Source: Rhizobium leguminosarum (GTDB lineage Bacteria > Pseudomonadota > Alphaproteobacteria > Rhizobiales > Rhizobiaceae). From it: a stretch of DNA of 64,000 nucleotides. The DNA lies in the NCBI RefSeq assembly GCF_017876795.1, contig NZ_JAGIOR010000002.1, forward strand, positions 558,001-622,000, in the 5' to 3' direction. A model generated the notes under the pieces. That model did not search any database. It worked only from the letters and a program-made list of their open reading frames with translations, and was not told the DNA's origin. A program made the translations under genes and the position numbers. This document shows, piece by piece, positions 44,613-53,663 of the stretch; the stretch's first letter is position 1; each line of letters opens with the position of its first letter.

Positions 44613-46289
44613 ATGAACCCCGTCAACATCCTCCTCGTCGACGACCAACCCGCCAAGCTTCTGAGTTATGAGGTCATTCTCGAAGAACTCGAGGAAAACC
44701 TCATCAAGGCGCAATCTGCGCGCGAAGCCTTCGAGCATCTGTTGCGCACCGAAATCGCGGTGATCCTCGTTGATGTCTGCATGCCCGAACAGGATGGCTT
44801 CGAGCTGGTCAGCATGATCCGGCAGCACCCGCGCTATCAAAGTACGCCGATCATCTTCGTTTCCGCCGTGATGCTGGCCGAACCAGACCGGCTGCGCGGC
44901 TATGCGGTGGGCGCCGTCGACTATGTCTCCGTGCCAATCGTGCCCGAAGTGCTGAGGGCCAAGGTCAGGGTCTTTGCCGATCTCTACAGGAAGACACGGG
45001 AACTCGAGCGCCTGAATGCGGAGCTGGAGGCCCGGGTTCGCCAGCGCACCGCCGAGCTCGAGGCCTCGGCCACCCAGTTGCGAGAGCTCAACGAGGAGCT
45101 CGAGCATCGGATCGATCAAAGGACGCGCGAGCGCGAGGAGGCGCTGGCGCAGCTGTTCGAGGCGCAGAAGCTCGACACGATCGGCCACCTGACGGGCGGG
45201 GTGGCGCACGACTTCAACAATCTTCTCATGGCGGTGCTCGGCAGTCTTGGCCTTCTGAAGAAGCGACTTCCGGCCGATGAACGCAGCGAACGGCTGCTGA
45301 CGAATGCGATCCAGGCGGCCGAGCGCGGCACGGCGCTGACCCAGCGCCTGCTTGCCTTCGCCCGCCGCCAGGAGCTCAAGCCACAGGCGGTCGACTTCCT
45401 CAGACTGTTCGAAAACGTCGAGGATCTTCTCGCCAAGGCGGTCGGGCCGCGCATCGAAATCCGCAAGCGCATTCCGGCAGATCTGGCACCCCTTCTGGTG
45501 GATAGCAACCAGTTGGAACTGGCGCTGCTCAACCTGTTCGTCAATGCGCGCGATGCACTCGAAAGCGGCGGAGCCGTGACGGTTGCCGCGGCGGCCGCCG
45601 AAGAGGGCCGGCCGGCCGGTCTCGCCGGCGGCAACTACATCAGGATATCGGTGTCGGATGATGGCGAGGGGATGGATGAGGCCACCGTCTCGCGCGCTGC
45701 CGAACCGTTTTTCACCACCAAAGGGGTCGGCAAGGGCACCGGTCTCGGCTTGTCGATGGTGCATGGTCTGGCGGCGCAATCCGGGGGCTCGATCCAGATA
45801 TCGAGCGCCAGGGGCAGGGGCACGACGGTATCCCTTTGGCTGCCCGTCGCCGAGACTTTCGTCGAGTTGCAGCCGGTCGTCGAAGCTCCGGTGGCGGAGC
45901 CCTTGAAACCAGCGTCGCGGCCGCTTGCCATCCTCGTCGTCGACGACGACGCGCTTGTCCGGACCGGAACCGTGGCGATGCTGGAGGATCTCGGCCACCT
46001 GCCGCAGGAAGCGTCCTCCGCTTCCCAGGCTTTGGAATTCTTTGCCGGCGGACAGGATTGCGATCTTGTCATCACCGATCATGCGATGCCGGGTATGACA
46101 GGCGCCGAGCTTGCGCGCCACCTCCGCTCGGCCTTCCCGGGCCTGCCGATCATCCTCGCCTCGGGCTATGCCGAATTTTCCGAAGACCATGGCCCCGGCC
46201 GGATGCTGCGGATGAAGAAGCCATTCACGCAGGAACAGCTTCAGGCCGCCATGGATCAGGCGCTCTCCGGCAAGGTCGCTGCGGCCTGA
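44613..46289 (+). CDS. Response regulator/hybrid kinase, REC-coiled coil-kinase-REC
   Basis: This is a 558-residue soluble protein. The N-terminal receiver has Asp54 in VILVDVCMPEQDG. A long coiled coil rich in Glu, Leu and Arg (about 125-180) follows. The kinase is NtrB-like, with phospho-acceptor His199 in TGGVAHDFNNLL, N-box VNARDAL and ATP lid GKGTGLGLSMVHGLAAQ. The C-terminal receiver has Asp489 in DLVITDHAMPG. It begins nine bases after the giant kinase and is surely cotranscribed, so phosphate may pass between the two. Neither protein carries an HPt or DNA-binding domain, so the output must lie elsewhere. The treZ gene follows 150 bp downstream. Confidence 0.93.
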   Translation: MNPVNILLVDDQPAKLLSYEVILEELEENLIKAQSAREAFEHLLRTEIAVILVDVCMPEQDGFELVSMIRQHPRYQSTPIIFVSAVMLAEPDRLRGYAVGAVDYVSVPIVPEVLRAKVRVFADLYRKTRELERLNAELEARVRQRTAELEASATQLRELNEELEHRIDQRTREREEALAQLFEAQKLDTIGHLTGGVAHDFNNLLMAVLGSLGLLKKRLPADERSERLLTNAIQAAERGTALTQRLLAFARRQELKPQAVDFLRLFENVEDLLAKAVGPRIEIRKRIPADLAPLLVDSNQLELALLNLFVNARDALESGGAVTVAAAAAEEGRPAGLAGGNYIRISVSDDGEGMDEATVSRAAEPFFTTKGVGKGTGLGLSMVHGLAAQSGGSIQISSARGRGTTVSLWLPVAETFVELQPVVEAPVAEPLKPASRPLAILVVDDDALVRTGTVAMLEDLGHLPQEASSASQALEFFAGGQDCDLVITDHAMPGMTGAELARHLRSAFPGLPIILASGYAEFSEDHGPGRMLRMKKPFTQEQLQAAMDQALSGKVAAA

Positions 46290-46439
46290 CGATCGAAGCG
46301 TACACATTCCAAGGCGAGCAGTGCGGTCATCTCCGCGACCGTTGCCGTTTTCGCGTGTCCAATTGCGGACGAAACTTTTTGCTCCCGCAAAAGTTAAATA
46401 AAACTATCCCTACTCACCGAAGGCTTTCCCCTGACCAAA

Positions 46440-48200
46440 ATGACGTTCGGCCCCGCATTCACCGAAGACGGCATTCTGTTTCGCCTCTGGGCTCCGCTGC
46501 ATGAAAGCGTGTCGTTGAAGATTGAAGGCGCCGATCCGCGCCCGATGCAGGCGGCCGAAGGTGGCTGGCATCATTGCACGGTCAAAGACGCTCGTCCCGC
46601 CACGCGCTATCGCTTCGTCCTGCCCGACGGCCTTGAAATTCCCGATCCCGCCTCGCGGTTCCAGCCGCAGGATGTGCATGGCCCGAGCGAGGTGGTCGAC
46701 CTCACCTCCTATCGCTGGAAGACGAGTGACTGGACCGGCCGGCCCTGGGAAGAGATGGTCATCTACGAGATGCATATCGGCTGCTTCACGCCGGAGGGGA
46801 CCTTCACCTCTGCGATCGAGCGGCTCGATCATCTGCGGGAGCTGGGCGTCACGGCTTTGCAGATCATGCCGGTGAGCGAATTCCCCGGCCGTTACAGCTG
46901 GGGCTATGACGGCGTGCTGCCCTATGCCCCTGACAGCAGCTACGGCCGGCCGGAGGATTTCATGGCGCTGGTGGACGCAGCGCATCAGCGCGGTATCTCG
47001 GTGTTCCTTGATGTGGTCTACAACCATTTCGGGCCTGACGGGAATTATATCCCCTCCTACGCGCCGCTCTTTACCGACCATCACAAGACGCCCTGGGGCC
47101 ACGGCATCAACTATGACGGCGACGGATCGCAGATGATCCGTGAATTTGTCATTGAGAACGCCATCTACTGGATTACCGAATTCAGGCTCGACGGCTTCCG
47201 CTTCGATGCCGTTCACGCGATCAAGGACGACAGCGACGAGCATCTCCTTTACGAGCTTGCCCGCCGCGTCAGGGCAGCGGCCGGCGACCGGCATGTGCAT
47301 CTGATCGTCGAAAACGAGGAGAATGACAGCGACCTGTTGAAGCGTGACGAAAACGGCGAGGCGAGGCTGTTCACTGCCCAGTGGAACGACGACGTGCACC
47401 ATGTGCTGCATATCACTGCCACGGGTGAAACCTTCGGCTATTATGCCGATTACGCCGGCGACGCCGGCAAGCTTGGCCGGGCGCTGGCGGAAGGTTTCGT
47501 GTTCCAGGGAGAACACATGCCCTATCGTGGGGGAACTCGGGGCAGGCCGAGCGACCACCTGCCGCCGACCGCTTTCATCTCGTTCATTCAGAACCATGAC
47601 CAGATCGGCAATCGGGCGCTCGGCGACCGTGTTCTGGCCTCGAGCCCGGCCAATGCCGTCAAGGCAGTCATCGCCATCTATCTGCTGGCGCCGGAGATAC
47701 CGATGCTGTTCATGGGTGAGGAATGGGGTGCGGAGGAGCCGTTTCCGTTTTTCTGCGATTTCGACGAAGATCTGAACGAGAAGGTCAGGAAGGGCCGGCG
47801 TGACGAGCTATCGCGCCTGCCGGGTTTCGATGCCGACGACCTTCTCGATCCGACGGCGCCATCGACCTTTGCTGCGGCCAAACTGGATTGGTCGAAACTC
47901 GCCACCTCTGGCGTGCTTGAGTATTACAGGACACTTCTCGACCTCCGGCACCGGACGATCGTTCCCCTGCTGAATGGTGCGGCCGGTGGAAGCGCGGTCT
48001 ACCGCTCGGCGGGAAATGCGATCGCGGTGGATTGGACCATTGCGGAAAGCCGGCACCTTCATCTGCGCGCCAATCTTGGCAACGAGGCGGCGGCGGCGCT
48101 CGACCAGCAACAGGACGGCGCCGAGACGATATTCCGTCTCGGCAGCGATGGCGGTGATCTCTCGCCCTGGACGGTGATCTGGAGCATGAGCGAGGCGTGA
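46440..48200 (+). CDS. treZ: Malto-oligosyltrehalose trehalohydrolase
   Basis: This 586-residue GH13 enzyme releases trehalose from maltooligosyltrehalose. It has an N-terminal beta domain (FGPAFTEDGILFRLWAPLHE), then the barrel with YEMHIGCFTPEGTFTSAIER, VYNHFGPDGNYI, nucleophile region FRFDAVHAIKDDS, acid/base region HLIVENEEND and FIQNHDQIGNRALGDR. The length is normal. The partner synthase TreY, which makes its substrate, is not in the window. The gene overlaps the upstream end of the malQ reading frame and starts 150 bp after the two-component pair. The ribosome site is weak. Confidence 0.94.
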   Translation: MTFGPAFTEDGILFRLWAPLHESVSLKIEGADPRPMQAAEGGWHHCTVKDARPATRYRFVLPDGLEIPDPASRFQPQDVHGPSEVVDLTSYRWKTSDWTGRPWEEMVIYEMHIGCFTPEGTFTSAIERLDHLRELGVTALQIMPVSEFPGRYSWGYDGVLPYAPDSSYGRPEDFMALVDAAHQRGISVFLDVVYNHFGPDGNYIPSYAPLFTDHHKTPWGHGINYDGDGSQMIREFVIENAIYWITEFRLDGFRFDAVHAIKDDSDEHLLYELARRVRAAAGDRHVHLIVENEENDSDLLKRDENGEARLFTAQWNDDVHHVLHITATGETFGYYADYAGDAGKLGRALAEGFVFQGEHMPYRGGTRGRPSDHLPPTAFISFIQNHDQIGNRALGDRVLASSPANAVKAVIAIYLLAPEIPMLFMGEEWGAEEPFPFFCDFDEDLNEKVRKGRRDELSRLPGFDADDLLDPTAPSTFAAAKLDWSKLATSGVLEYYRTLLDLRHRTIVPLLNGAAGGSAVYRSAGNAIAVDWTIAESRHLHLRANLGNEAAAALDQQQDGAETIFRLGSDGGDLSPWTVIWSMSEA

Positions 48201-48226
48201 CGGCGGTGCGAGGAAAGGATCGACCG

Positions 48227-50089
48227 ATGAAATCCGCTGAGCTGGACAAGCTCGCCCGCCTGCACGGTATCAGCCCGACAAGACCCAGCCCCGAGAACCG
48301 GGAAGTAGCGATTTCCGCTGAGACCAAGCGTAAGATACTCTCTGCACTGAACATCGAATTGACGGGGACGGTAGAGACTGGCGCGCCGCAGCGGGAAACG
48401 AAGCCGGCACGCGGGAAAATCCCGGTGTCATTTCTGCCTGATTTCCTGTCCGACACGTGCGTCTGGGGCATGAGCCTGCAGCTTTACGAGCTCCGGTCGG
48501 CACGCAATTGGGGCATAGGAGACTTCAAGGATTTGGCTGATGTGGCCAATCTGGCGGGATCGCTGGGGGCCGATTTCATCGGCCTCAATCCGCTTCACGC
48601 GCCGTTCCTCGCCGATCCCGACCGCTGCAGCCCCTATGAACCCTCAAGCCGCCAGCATCTCAACCCGCTCTATATCGCAGTCGACCAGGTGCCGGGATTT
48701 ACCAGCAGTCCCGAACTCGAAGGGCAATTGGAGCGCCTTCGCCAATCCGATCTCGTTGATTACGTCGACGTCGCGCGAACCAAGGTTGGAGCGCTTCGTG
48801 ATCTCTGGTCGGCATGGCGACAGGGTCGCGTCAGTGGCAAGGCCGCCTCTGACGACCCGGCCGATTTCGACGCCTTTGTTGCGCAAGGCGGTGACAGCTT
48901 ACGGCAGCACGCGCTGTTCGAATGCCTCTCCTCTTCCATGGTCGAGCGTGGGGTAGGCCCCGGCTGGCAACGGTGGCCAGCCGAGTTCCAGCGCTTCGAC
49001 AGTGCCGCCGTCGGCGATTTCGAACGCGAGCACGCGGACGATGCTCGCTTCCACATGTGGCTGCAATGGCTCGCCCACCGGCAGCTGATGCAGGCGGCGG
49101 ACCGGGCGCGCAAGGCCGGGCTGCGCATCGGGCTCTATCTGGATCTTGCCGTCGGGGAGGCGGTGGACGGTTCGGCGACGTGGAGCGAGCCGGATGTCTA
49201 TGTCTCCAAGGCCACAATCGGCAGTCCTCCCGATCCATTCGCAGTGGACGGCCAAGACTGGCATCTCGCCGGATACCTGCCTTCAAAAATTGCCGCAGGC
49301 GAGGTGTCGCCGTACCGGCGCATGGTCAGCACCGCCATGCGCTACGCGGGCGCCATTCGCATCGACCACGCGCCGGCAATCCGCCGCCTTTTCCTGGTTC
49401 CACTAGGCGACAGGCCGGAGAGCGGCGCCTATGTCCGTTATCCCGAGGATCGGCTGCTGCAGATCCTTGCCGAGGCTTCCGCCGAACATCGATGCCTCGT
49501 CATCGGGGAGTCCCTCGGAATGATCCCGGAAGGATTGCAGGAGGATCTGGCCGCCGCCGGCATTCTCTCCTACCGGATCCTTTCCTACGAACAGGACGAG
49601 AAGGGCTTCAAGCCTGCCGATGCCTATCCCATCCTCGCGCTCGCCTGCATCTCGACGCATGACCACCAAACGCTTGCCGGCTGGTGGCGCGGCGCCGACA
49701 TTCGGGATCGCTGTGAACACGGTATCGTACCGCCCGATCTCACCGAAGAACATCTTAAACACCGCAAACACGAGCGGAGGCGCCTGAAAACGGTCTTCAA
49801 GGCCGCCGGCATCGATCTGCCGCCCCGGCTCACTGCGCGGGCCAGCCAAGAGACGTTGAAAGATCTGACCGTCAGCGCCTACCGTTTCATTGCTCGGACT
49901 CCATCGCTTTTGACCGCCGTGCGGCTTGCCGATCTCACCGACGAGGAGAGACCGACCAATATTCCGGGCACCAGCGACAGCTATCCGAACTGGAAGCCGA
50001 AGCTATCGGTTTTACTGGAGGATTTGCTGTCGAGCCCGCTGCTTAAAATCGTGACGGCGGCGATGCAGGAGGAAAGGCCGCGCGAGTGA
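48227..50089 (+). CDS. malQ: 4-alpha-glucanotransferase (amylomaltase)
   Basis: This 620-residue GH77 enzyme disproportionates malto-oligosaccharides. Markers are LYELRSARNWGIGDFKDL, ADFIGLNPLHAPFLADPDRC, SPYEPSSRQHLNPLYI, the nucleophile region AIRIDHAPAIRRLFLVP, acid/base region LVIGESLGMIPEGLQ and STHDHQTLAGWW. The ATG at 48227 is preceded by GGAAAGG nine bases upstream; a GTG at 48197 overlapping the treZ stop would add ten residues and also couple the genes. It serves glycogen and maltodextrin turnover with treZ. Confidence 0.93.
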   Translation: MKSAELDKLARLHGISPTRPSPENREVAISAETKRKILSALNIELTGTVETGAPQRETKPARGKIPVSFLPDFLSDTCVWGMSLQLYELRSARNWGIGDFKDLADVANLAGSLGADFIGLNPLHAPFLADPDRCSPYEPSSRQHLNPLYIAVDQVPGFTSSPELEGQLERLRQSDLVDYVDVARTKVGALRDLWSAWRQGRVSGKAASDDPADFDAFVAQGGDSLRQHALFECLSSSMVERGVGPGWQRWPAEFQRFDSAAVGDFEREHADDARFHMWLQWLAHRQLMQAADRARKAGLRIGLYLDLAVGEAVDGSATWSEPDVYVSKATIGSPPDPFAVDGQDWHLAGYLPSKIAAGEVSPYRRMVSTAMRYAGAIRIDHAPAIRRLFLVPLGDRPESGAYVRYPEDRLLQILAEASAEHRCLVIGESLGMIPEGLQEDLAAAGILSYRILSYEQDEKGFKPADAYPILALACISTHDHQTLAGWWRGADIRDRCEHGIVPPDLTEEHLKHRKHERRRLKTVFKAAGIDLPPRLTARASQETLKDLTVSAYRFIARTPSLLTAVRLADLTDEERPTNIPGTSDSYPNWKPKLSVLLEDLLSSPLLKIVTAAMQEERPRE

Positions 50090-50281
50090 GCGAGGTCGAG
50101 CAAACCGTCCGCTTCGTAATCATTGACCAATCGGGCCTGCGGCGCGAATGAAATCGATTGGGAAGGGAACGAATACGCAGCCGGCGAATTTTAAACAAAT
50201 AAGGACAGGGATGTGGAGATGAGGGCCTGTCCGCTTTCGCCGCTTTAAATGCGGCATGGCCAATATGATGGAAACAAGACC

Positions 50282-50443
50282 ATGACGACCGCATTCATCC
50301 TTATCGCATTGGCTCTGATCGTCATCTACGCTGGCCCGACTTTGCTGTTCATCTGCGTCGGCTATGCCGACTATGTATTGGAGCGGCGAAGACATTTGAT
50401 CGCGCTCAAGCACGCCGTAAGGCGTCGCAGCGACGAGTTTTAG
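50282..50443 (+). CDS. Possible small single-helix membrane protein, 53 residues
   Basis: The frame encodes one long hydrophobic helix (AFILIALALIVIYAGPTLLF) followed by a basic C-terminus (LERRRHLIALKHAVRRRSDE), a common layout of small inner-membrane proteins. A weak GGA precedes the ATG by about ten bases. No family is recognised and expression is unproven; it could be a chance frame. Confidence 0.4.
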   Translation: MTTAFILIALALIVIYAGPTLLFICVGYADYVLERRRHLIALKHAVRRRSDEF

Positions 50444-50798
50444 CGCAATTCCCAGAAATTGCTTCCGAGCTTCGACGTCTGTGGCTTTCCGGGGGATCCT
50501 GGCTTTCCGGCGCGGCGCTGATCGTCAGGCTTTTCGGCCGATCAATCCTTGCAAATTCAAATTCAATGCAAAAGCGGAAACTCACCGAAATTTTGGCGCG
50601 CTTTTCAATACCTGGCCCGTCGACATCGGTTGGAGCTAATATATTTGTATTTTAGTATGGACGACGGCTGGTGGGGCGGGATAAGTCCGTCGCGTTTATG
50701 CATAGCACCTGATGAGACGGGCATCCCGGCGCATACGCGGCAGGGAGGCTTTTACTTCTGATGGCGTGGCCTGCATTCGTTCAATCAGGAGAAGCGTG
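50444..50798. other. Intergenic region, 355 bp, no convincing gene
   Basis: This is AT-richer than its surroundings around 50540-50660 and may contain the promoter for the DMT-transporter gene. A 70-codon frame at 50549-50761 starts at a TTG without ribosome site and has no recognisable motif. No repeat or RNA gene was seen. Confidence 0.5.
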
Positions 50799-51673
50799 AT
50801 GCAGCCCGGTCGCACAGGCCTTGCCGTCTGCATGATGGTGGCCGCCGCCTTTTTGAATAGTCTTGACGCAGTCATTGTGCGGTTGCTGGCCGGCGACGTG
50901 CATCCCTCGATGATCGGTTTTTCCGTTCGTTTTTCGGACTTCTTGTCGTCTCGCCGTGGATCGTGTCCCGGGTTGGTCTGAAAGCCTCTCCCTATCGTGT
51001 TCTGCATGCCGTGCGTGCGGGCCTAAAGCTTGCCTCGCTGGTCGCTTTGTTCATCGCCTTTGCACACGCGCCACTGGCCGATGCGACGGCGATCAATTTC
51101 ACCATGCCGATGTTTCTCGTGCTCGGTGCGTGGCTTGTGCTCAAGGAACATGTCGGCGTCTCCAGCGTCGCCGGCATCGCCGCAGGCTTTATCGGCGTGA
51201 TGATCATCATTCGCCCTGGAGCGTCCGGTTTCGACCAATGGCTGTTTTTTGCGCTGGCAGGAGCGGTCTTGACGGCGGCCAGCCAGTTGATGCTGCGGCG
51301 CATGGCGTTGAGGGACAGCGCGGACCGGCTGGTTGCATGGAATCTGATCACCACGGTGCCGCTCGGCCTGGTCGTCATGCTGCCTGTTTGGTCGATGCCG
51401 ACCTGGAGCCAACTCGGGCTCCTTGCCATGCAGGGCGCGCTCGGCGCATTCAACATGACGCTGATCACCCGCGCCTTCGGTATGGCGGCTGCAAGTGTCC
51501 TGGCGCCGCTCGACTTTCTCCGGCTGCCGGTCGTAGCGCTCATGGCCTTCCTGTTTTTCTCGGAAGTTCCGGCCGCACAAACGTGGATCGGCGCAGCGGT
51601 CATCATTGGCGCGACCATCATTGGCACCGGCGGTATGGCGTGGCGACGAAAGCTGCCGATTGATAAGAGCTGA
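50799..51673 (+). pseudogene. DMT-family (EamA) transporter, frameshifted in a T-run
   Basis: The start ATG at 50799 is preceded by AGGAGAA. The first frame gives the N-terminus through helix 1 (GLAVCMMVAAAFLNSLDAVI) to HPSMIGF. Sense then moves to the next frame, which would read FRSFFGLLVVSPWIVSRVG and runs to the stop at 51671-51673 with the two EamA repeats (TAINFTMPMFLVLGAWLVLK; second repeat ending FLFFSEVPAAQTWIGAAVI). One T is missing at the run 50918-50922 (five T; six restore the frame). Such runs also attract sequencing errors and slippage. Family members export or import metabolites; substrate unknown. Confidence 0.75.
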
Positions 51674-51709
51674 CGATTTTTAGAAAAAGGGGTTCACAAA
51701 AATTCTAGA

Positions 51710-51729
51710 CGAACTAATATTGTAGTTCG
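51710..51729. promoter_or_regulatory. Inverted repeat upstream of the family-5 ABC operon
   Basis: Perfect 7-bp arms CGAACTA and TAGTTCG flank a six-base AT-rich spacer, about 90 bp before the first permease start. No T-run follows, so an operator is more likely than a terminator. Its core CTAATATTGTAG matches a segment at 62120-62131 (read on the minus strand) at 10 of 12 positions, upstream of the binding-protein gene. Confidence 0.5.
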
Positions 51730-51818
51730 CCGCTGTCGCCGCAGGGGCATGATTGGAGCTTCGGAACAAGCGAAGACCAGACCTGACGATCCGAATGATC
51801 TCACTCGGGAGGAGTGGC

Positions 51819-52733
51819 ATGAAAAGTTTCATCGGCAAACGCGCGATCGCCAGTGGCGTATCGCTCGTGGTGCTTATCGTCATCGTGTTCTTTCTGTCCC
51901 GACTGACAGGCGATCCGACCGACCTCTATCTGCCGATCGACGCGACCACGGAAATGCGCCAGCAATTCCGTGAGATGAACGGGTTCAACGACCCGTTGAT
52001 CATCCAGTTCGGCCGTTATGTCGCGGATCTCGTACAGGGCAACTTCGGTCAGTCCCTGCGGCAGGCCCGCCCAGCCATGGATGTGGTGCTGGAGGCCTTC
52101 GTCTGGACCTTCTGGCTGGCTGTCATCACTATGGCGCTTGTCACGATCGCTGCGATCGTCATCGGTTCGCTCGCGGCGTTTCGTGTCGGCGGCGTCTTCG
52201 ACCGTCTTGCCACGTTCTTCTCGCTGATCGGCGCTGCGGCCCCGGATTTCTGGCTTGCCATCGTGGCGATCGTCATTTTCGCCGTCAAACTGCATGTCCT
52301 GCCGACATCGGGAACGGGAACCTTCTGGCACTGGGTCCTGCCGGTCAGCGTGCTGTTCATCCGGCCCTTCGGCCTGATCCTGCAGGTGGTGCGCGGCTCG
52401 ATGATCAGCGTTCTGTCTTCCGCCTACGTGAAGACGGCGCGCGCCAAGGGCGTCCGTTCGAACTCGATCATCTTCGTTCACGGACTGCGGAACGCCATGC
52501 TGCCGGTGATCACGGTCATCGGCGACCAGGCGGCCGCCATTTTGAACGGTGCCGTCATCGTCGAGACGGTGTTTGGTTTTCCTGGAATTGGCAAGCTGAT
52601 GATCGATTCCATCCTGCTTCGCGATTTCGCCGTCGTGCTGGCCGTCATCATGGTCTCGGCATTGGCGATCTTCATCATGAACCTGTTGATCGACATTGCC
52701 TATGCGCTGCTCGATCCGCGTATCCGGTATTGA
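51819..52733 (+). CDS. Family-5-type ABC transporter permease (DppB-like)
   Basis: This is a 304-residue inner-membrane subunit with six helices. Helix 1 is ASGVSLVVLIVIVFFLSRL; the DppB signature GDPTDLYLPIDATTEMRQQF follows, then GNFGQSLRQARP and the coupling region YVKTARAKGVRSNSIIFVHG with NAMLPVITVIGDQAAAILNG. The ATG at 51819 is preceded by GGGAGGAG. It starts an operon of permease, permease and double ATPase; the binding protein is most likely the gene at 62.2 kb. The substrate may be a sugar acid or oligosaccharide rather than a peptide, judging by context. Confidence 0.92.
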   Translation: MKSFIGKRAIASGVSLVVLIVIVFFLSRLTGDPTDLYLPIDATTEMRQQFREMNGFNDPLIIQFGRYVADLVQGNFGQSLRQARPAMDVVLEAFVWTFWLAVITMALVTIAAIVIGSLAAFRVGGVFDRLATFFSLIGAAAPDFWLAIVAIVIFAVKLHVLPTSGTGTFWHWVLPVSVLFIRPFGLILQVVRGSMISVLSSAYVKTARAKGVRSNSIIFVHGLRNAMLPVITVIGDQAAAILNGAVIVETVFGFPGIGKLMIDSILLRDFAVVLAVIMVSALAIFIMNLLIDIAYALLDPRIRY

Positions 52734-52736
52734 GCG

Positions 52737-53663
52737 ATGGCGATGACCGACACACAAATCTTCATCGAGAAAAAACCGAGCGGCCCGATCGGGCGTTGGA
52801 TGACGATGCTGTGGGCGGACAAGCTCGCTTTCTTCGCCGCTCTGTTCCTCTTGATCGTTCTTCTCTGTGCGCTGTTTGGCCCGTTTCTGCTGGAGAGCAT
52901 CGCCACCAAGCAGAACCTGCGGGGCCGAAACTCCCCGCCCTTCGATATCACCCGCGGATGGCTTTATGTCCTTGGAGCCGATGCGCTGGGCAGGCCGCTT
53001 CTTGCCCGCGTCGTCGTCGCGGCGCAAAACACCGTCCTGGTTGCCGCAGCGGCGGTGCTGGCATCCTCTATCGTTGGCACGGCGCTCGGATTGGTGGCGG
53101 GTTACAGCCGCTCTGCCGCCGCTCAATGGATCATGCGCCTCGGCGACGTCATCATGTCCTTTCCGTCGCTGCTTCTGGCGGTGATCGTGCTCTATATGCT
53201 CGAACCCTCGGTCACCAATATCGTCCTCGTCCTGGCGATCACCCGCATTCCGATCTATCTGCGCACCGCTCGCGCCGAAGTGCTGGAAGTGCGTGAGCGG
53301 ATGTTCGTGCAGGCGGCGAAGGTCATGGGAGCATCGTCCCGGCGCATCGTCTTCCACCACATCCTGCCGGTGATCTTCCCAACGCTGGTTACCATCGCGA
53401 CGCTTGATTTCGCCTTCGTCATGCTGGCGGAATCCTCGCTGTCGTTCCTTGGGATCGGCATTCAGGCGCCGGAGATCACTTGGGGTCTCATGGTTGCCCA
53501 AGGGCGGCCCTACCTTACCAATGCCTGGTGGCTGTCCTTCTGGCCGGGCCTTGCAATCATCCTGACGACGCTGTCGCTCAACCTTTTGTCGAATTGGCTG
53601 CGCATCGCGCTCGATCCGACGCAACGCTGGCGGCTTGAAATGAGGGGCAGGAAAAATGGCTGA
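52737..53663 (+). CDS. Family-5-type ABC transporter permease (DppC-like)
   Basis: This is a 308-residue partner permease. A cytoplasmic N-terminus and helix 1 (LAFFAALFLLIVLLCALFGP) are followed by LGADALGRPLLARVVVAAQN, a DppC hallmark (usually LGTDxxGRDxxSR). The coupling motif is VQAAKVMGASSRRIVFHHIL, and AESSLSFLGIGIQAPEITWG follows. It starts three bases after the DppB-like stop and overlaps the ATPase start by eight bases. Confidence 0.92.
   Translation: MAMTDTQIFIEKKPSGPIGRWMTMLWADKLAFFAALFLLIVLLCALFGPFLLESIATKQNLRGRNSPPFDITRGWLYVLGADALGRPLLARVVVAAQNTVLVAAAAVLASSIVGTALGLVAGYSRSAAAQWIMRLGDVIMSFPSLLLAVIVLYMLEPSVTNIVLVLAITRIPIYLRTARAEVLEVRERMFVQAAKVMGASSRRIVFHHILPVIFPTLVTIATLDFAFVMLAESSLSFLGIGIQAPEITWGLMVAQGRPYLTNAWWLSFWPGLAIILTTLSLNLLSNWLRIALDPTQRWRLEMRGRKNG

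Noticed and set aside
50549..50761. 70-codon frame before the DMT transporter
   Set aside because: It has a TTG start without ribosome site, no motif and unusual composition for this genome.
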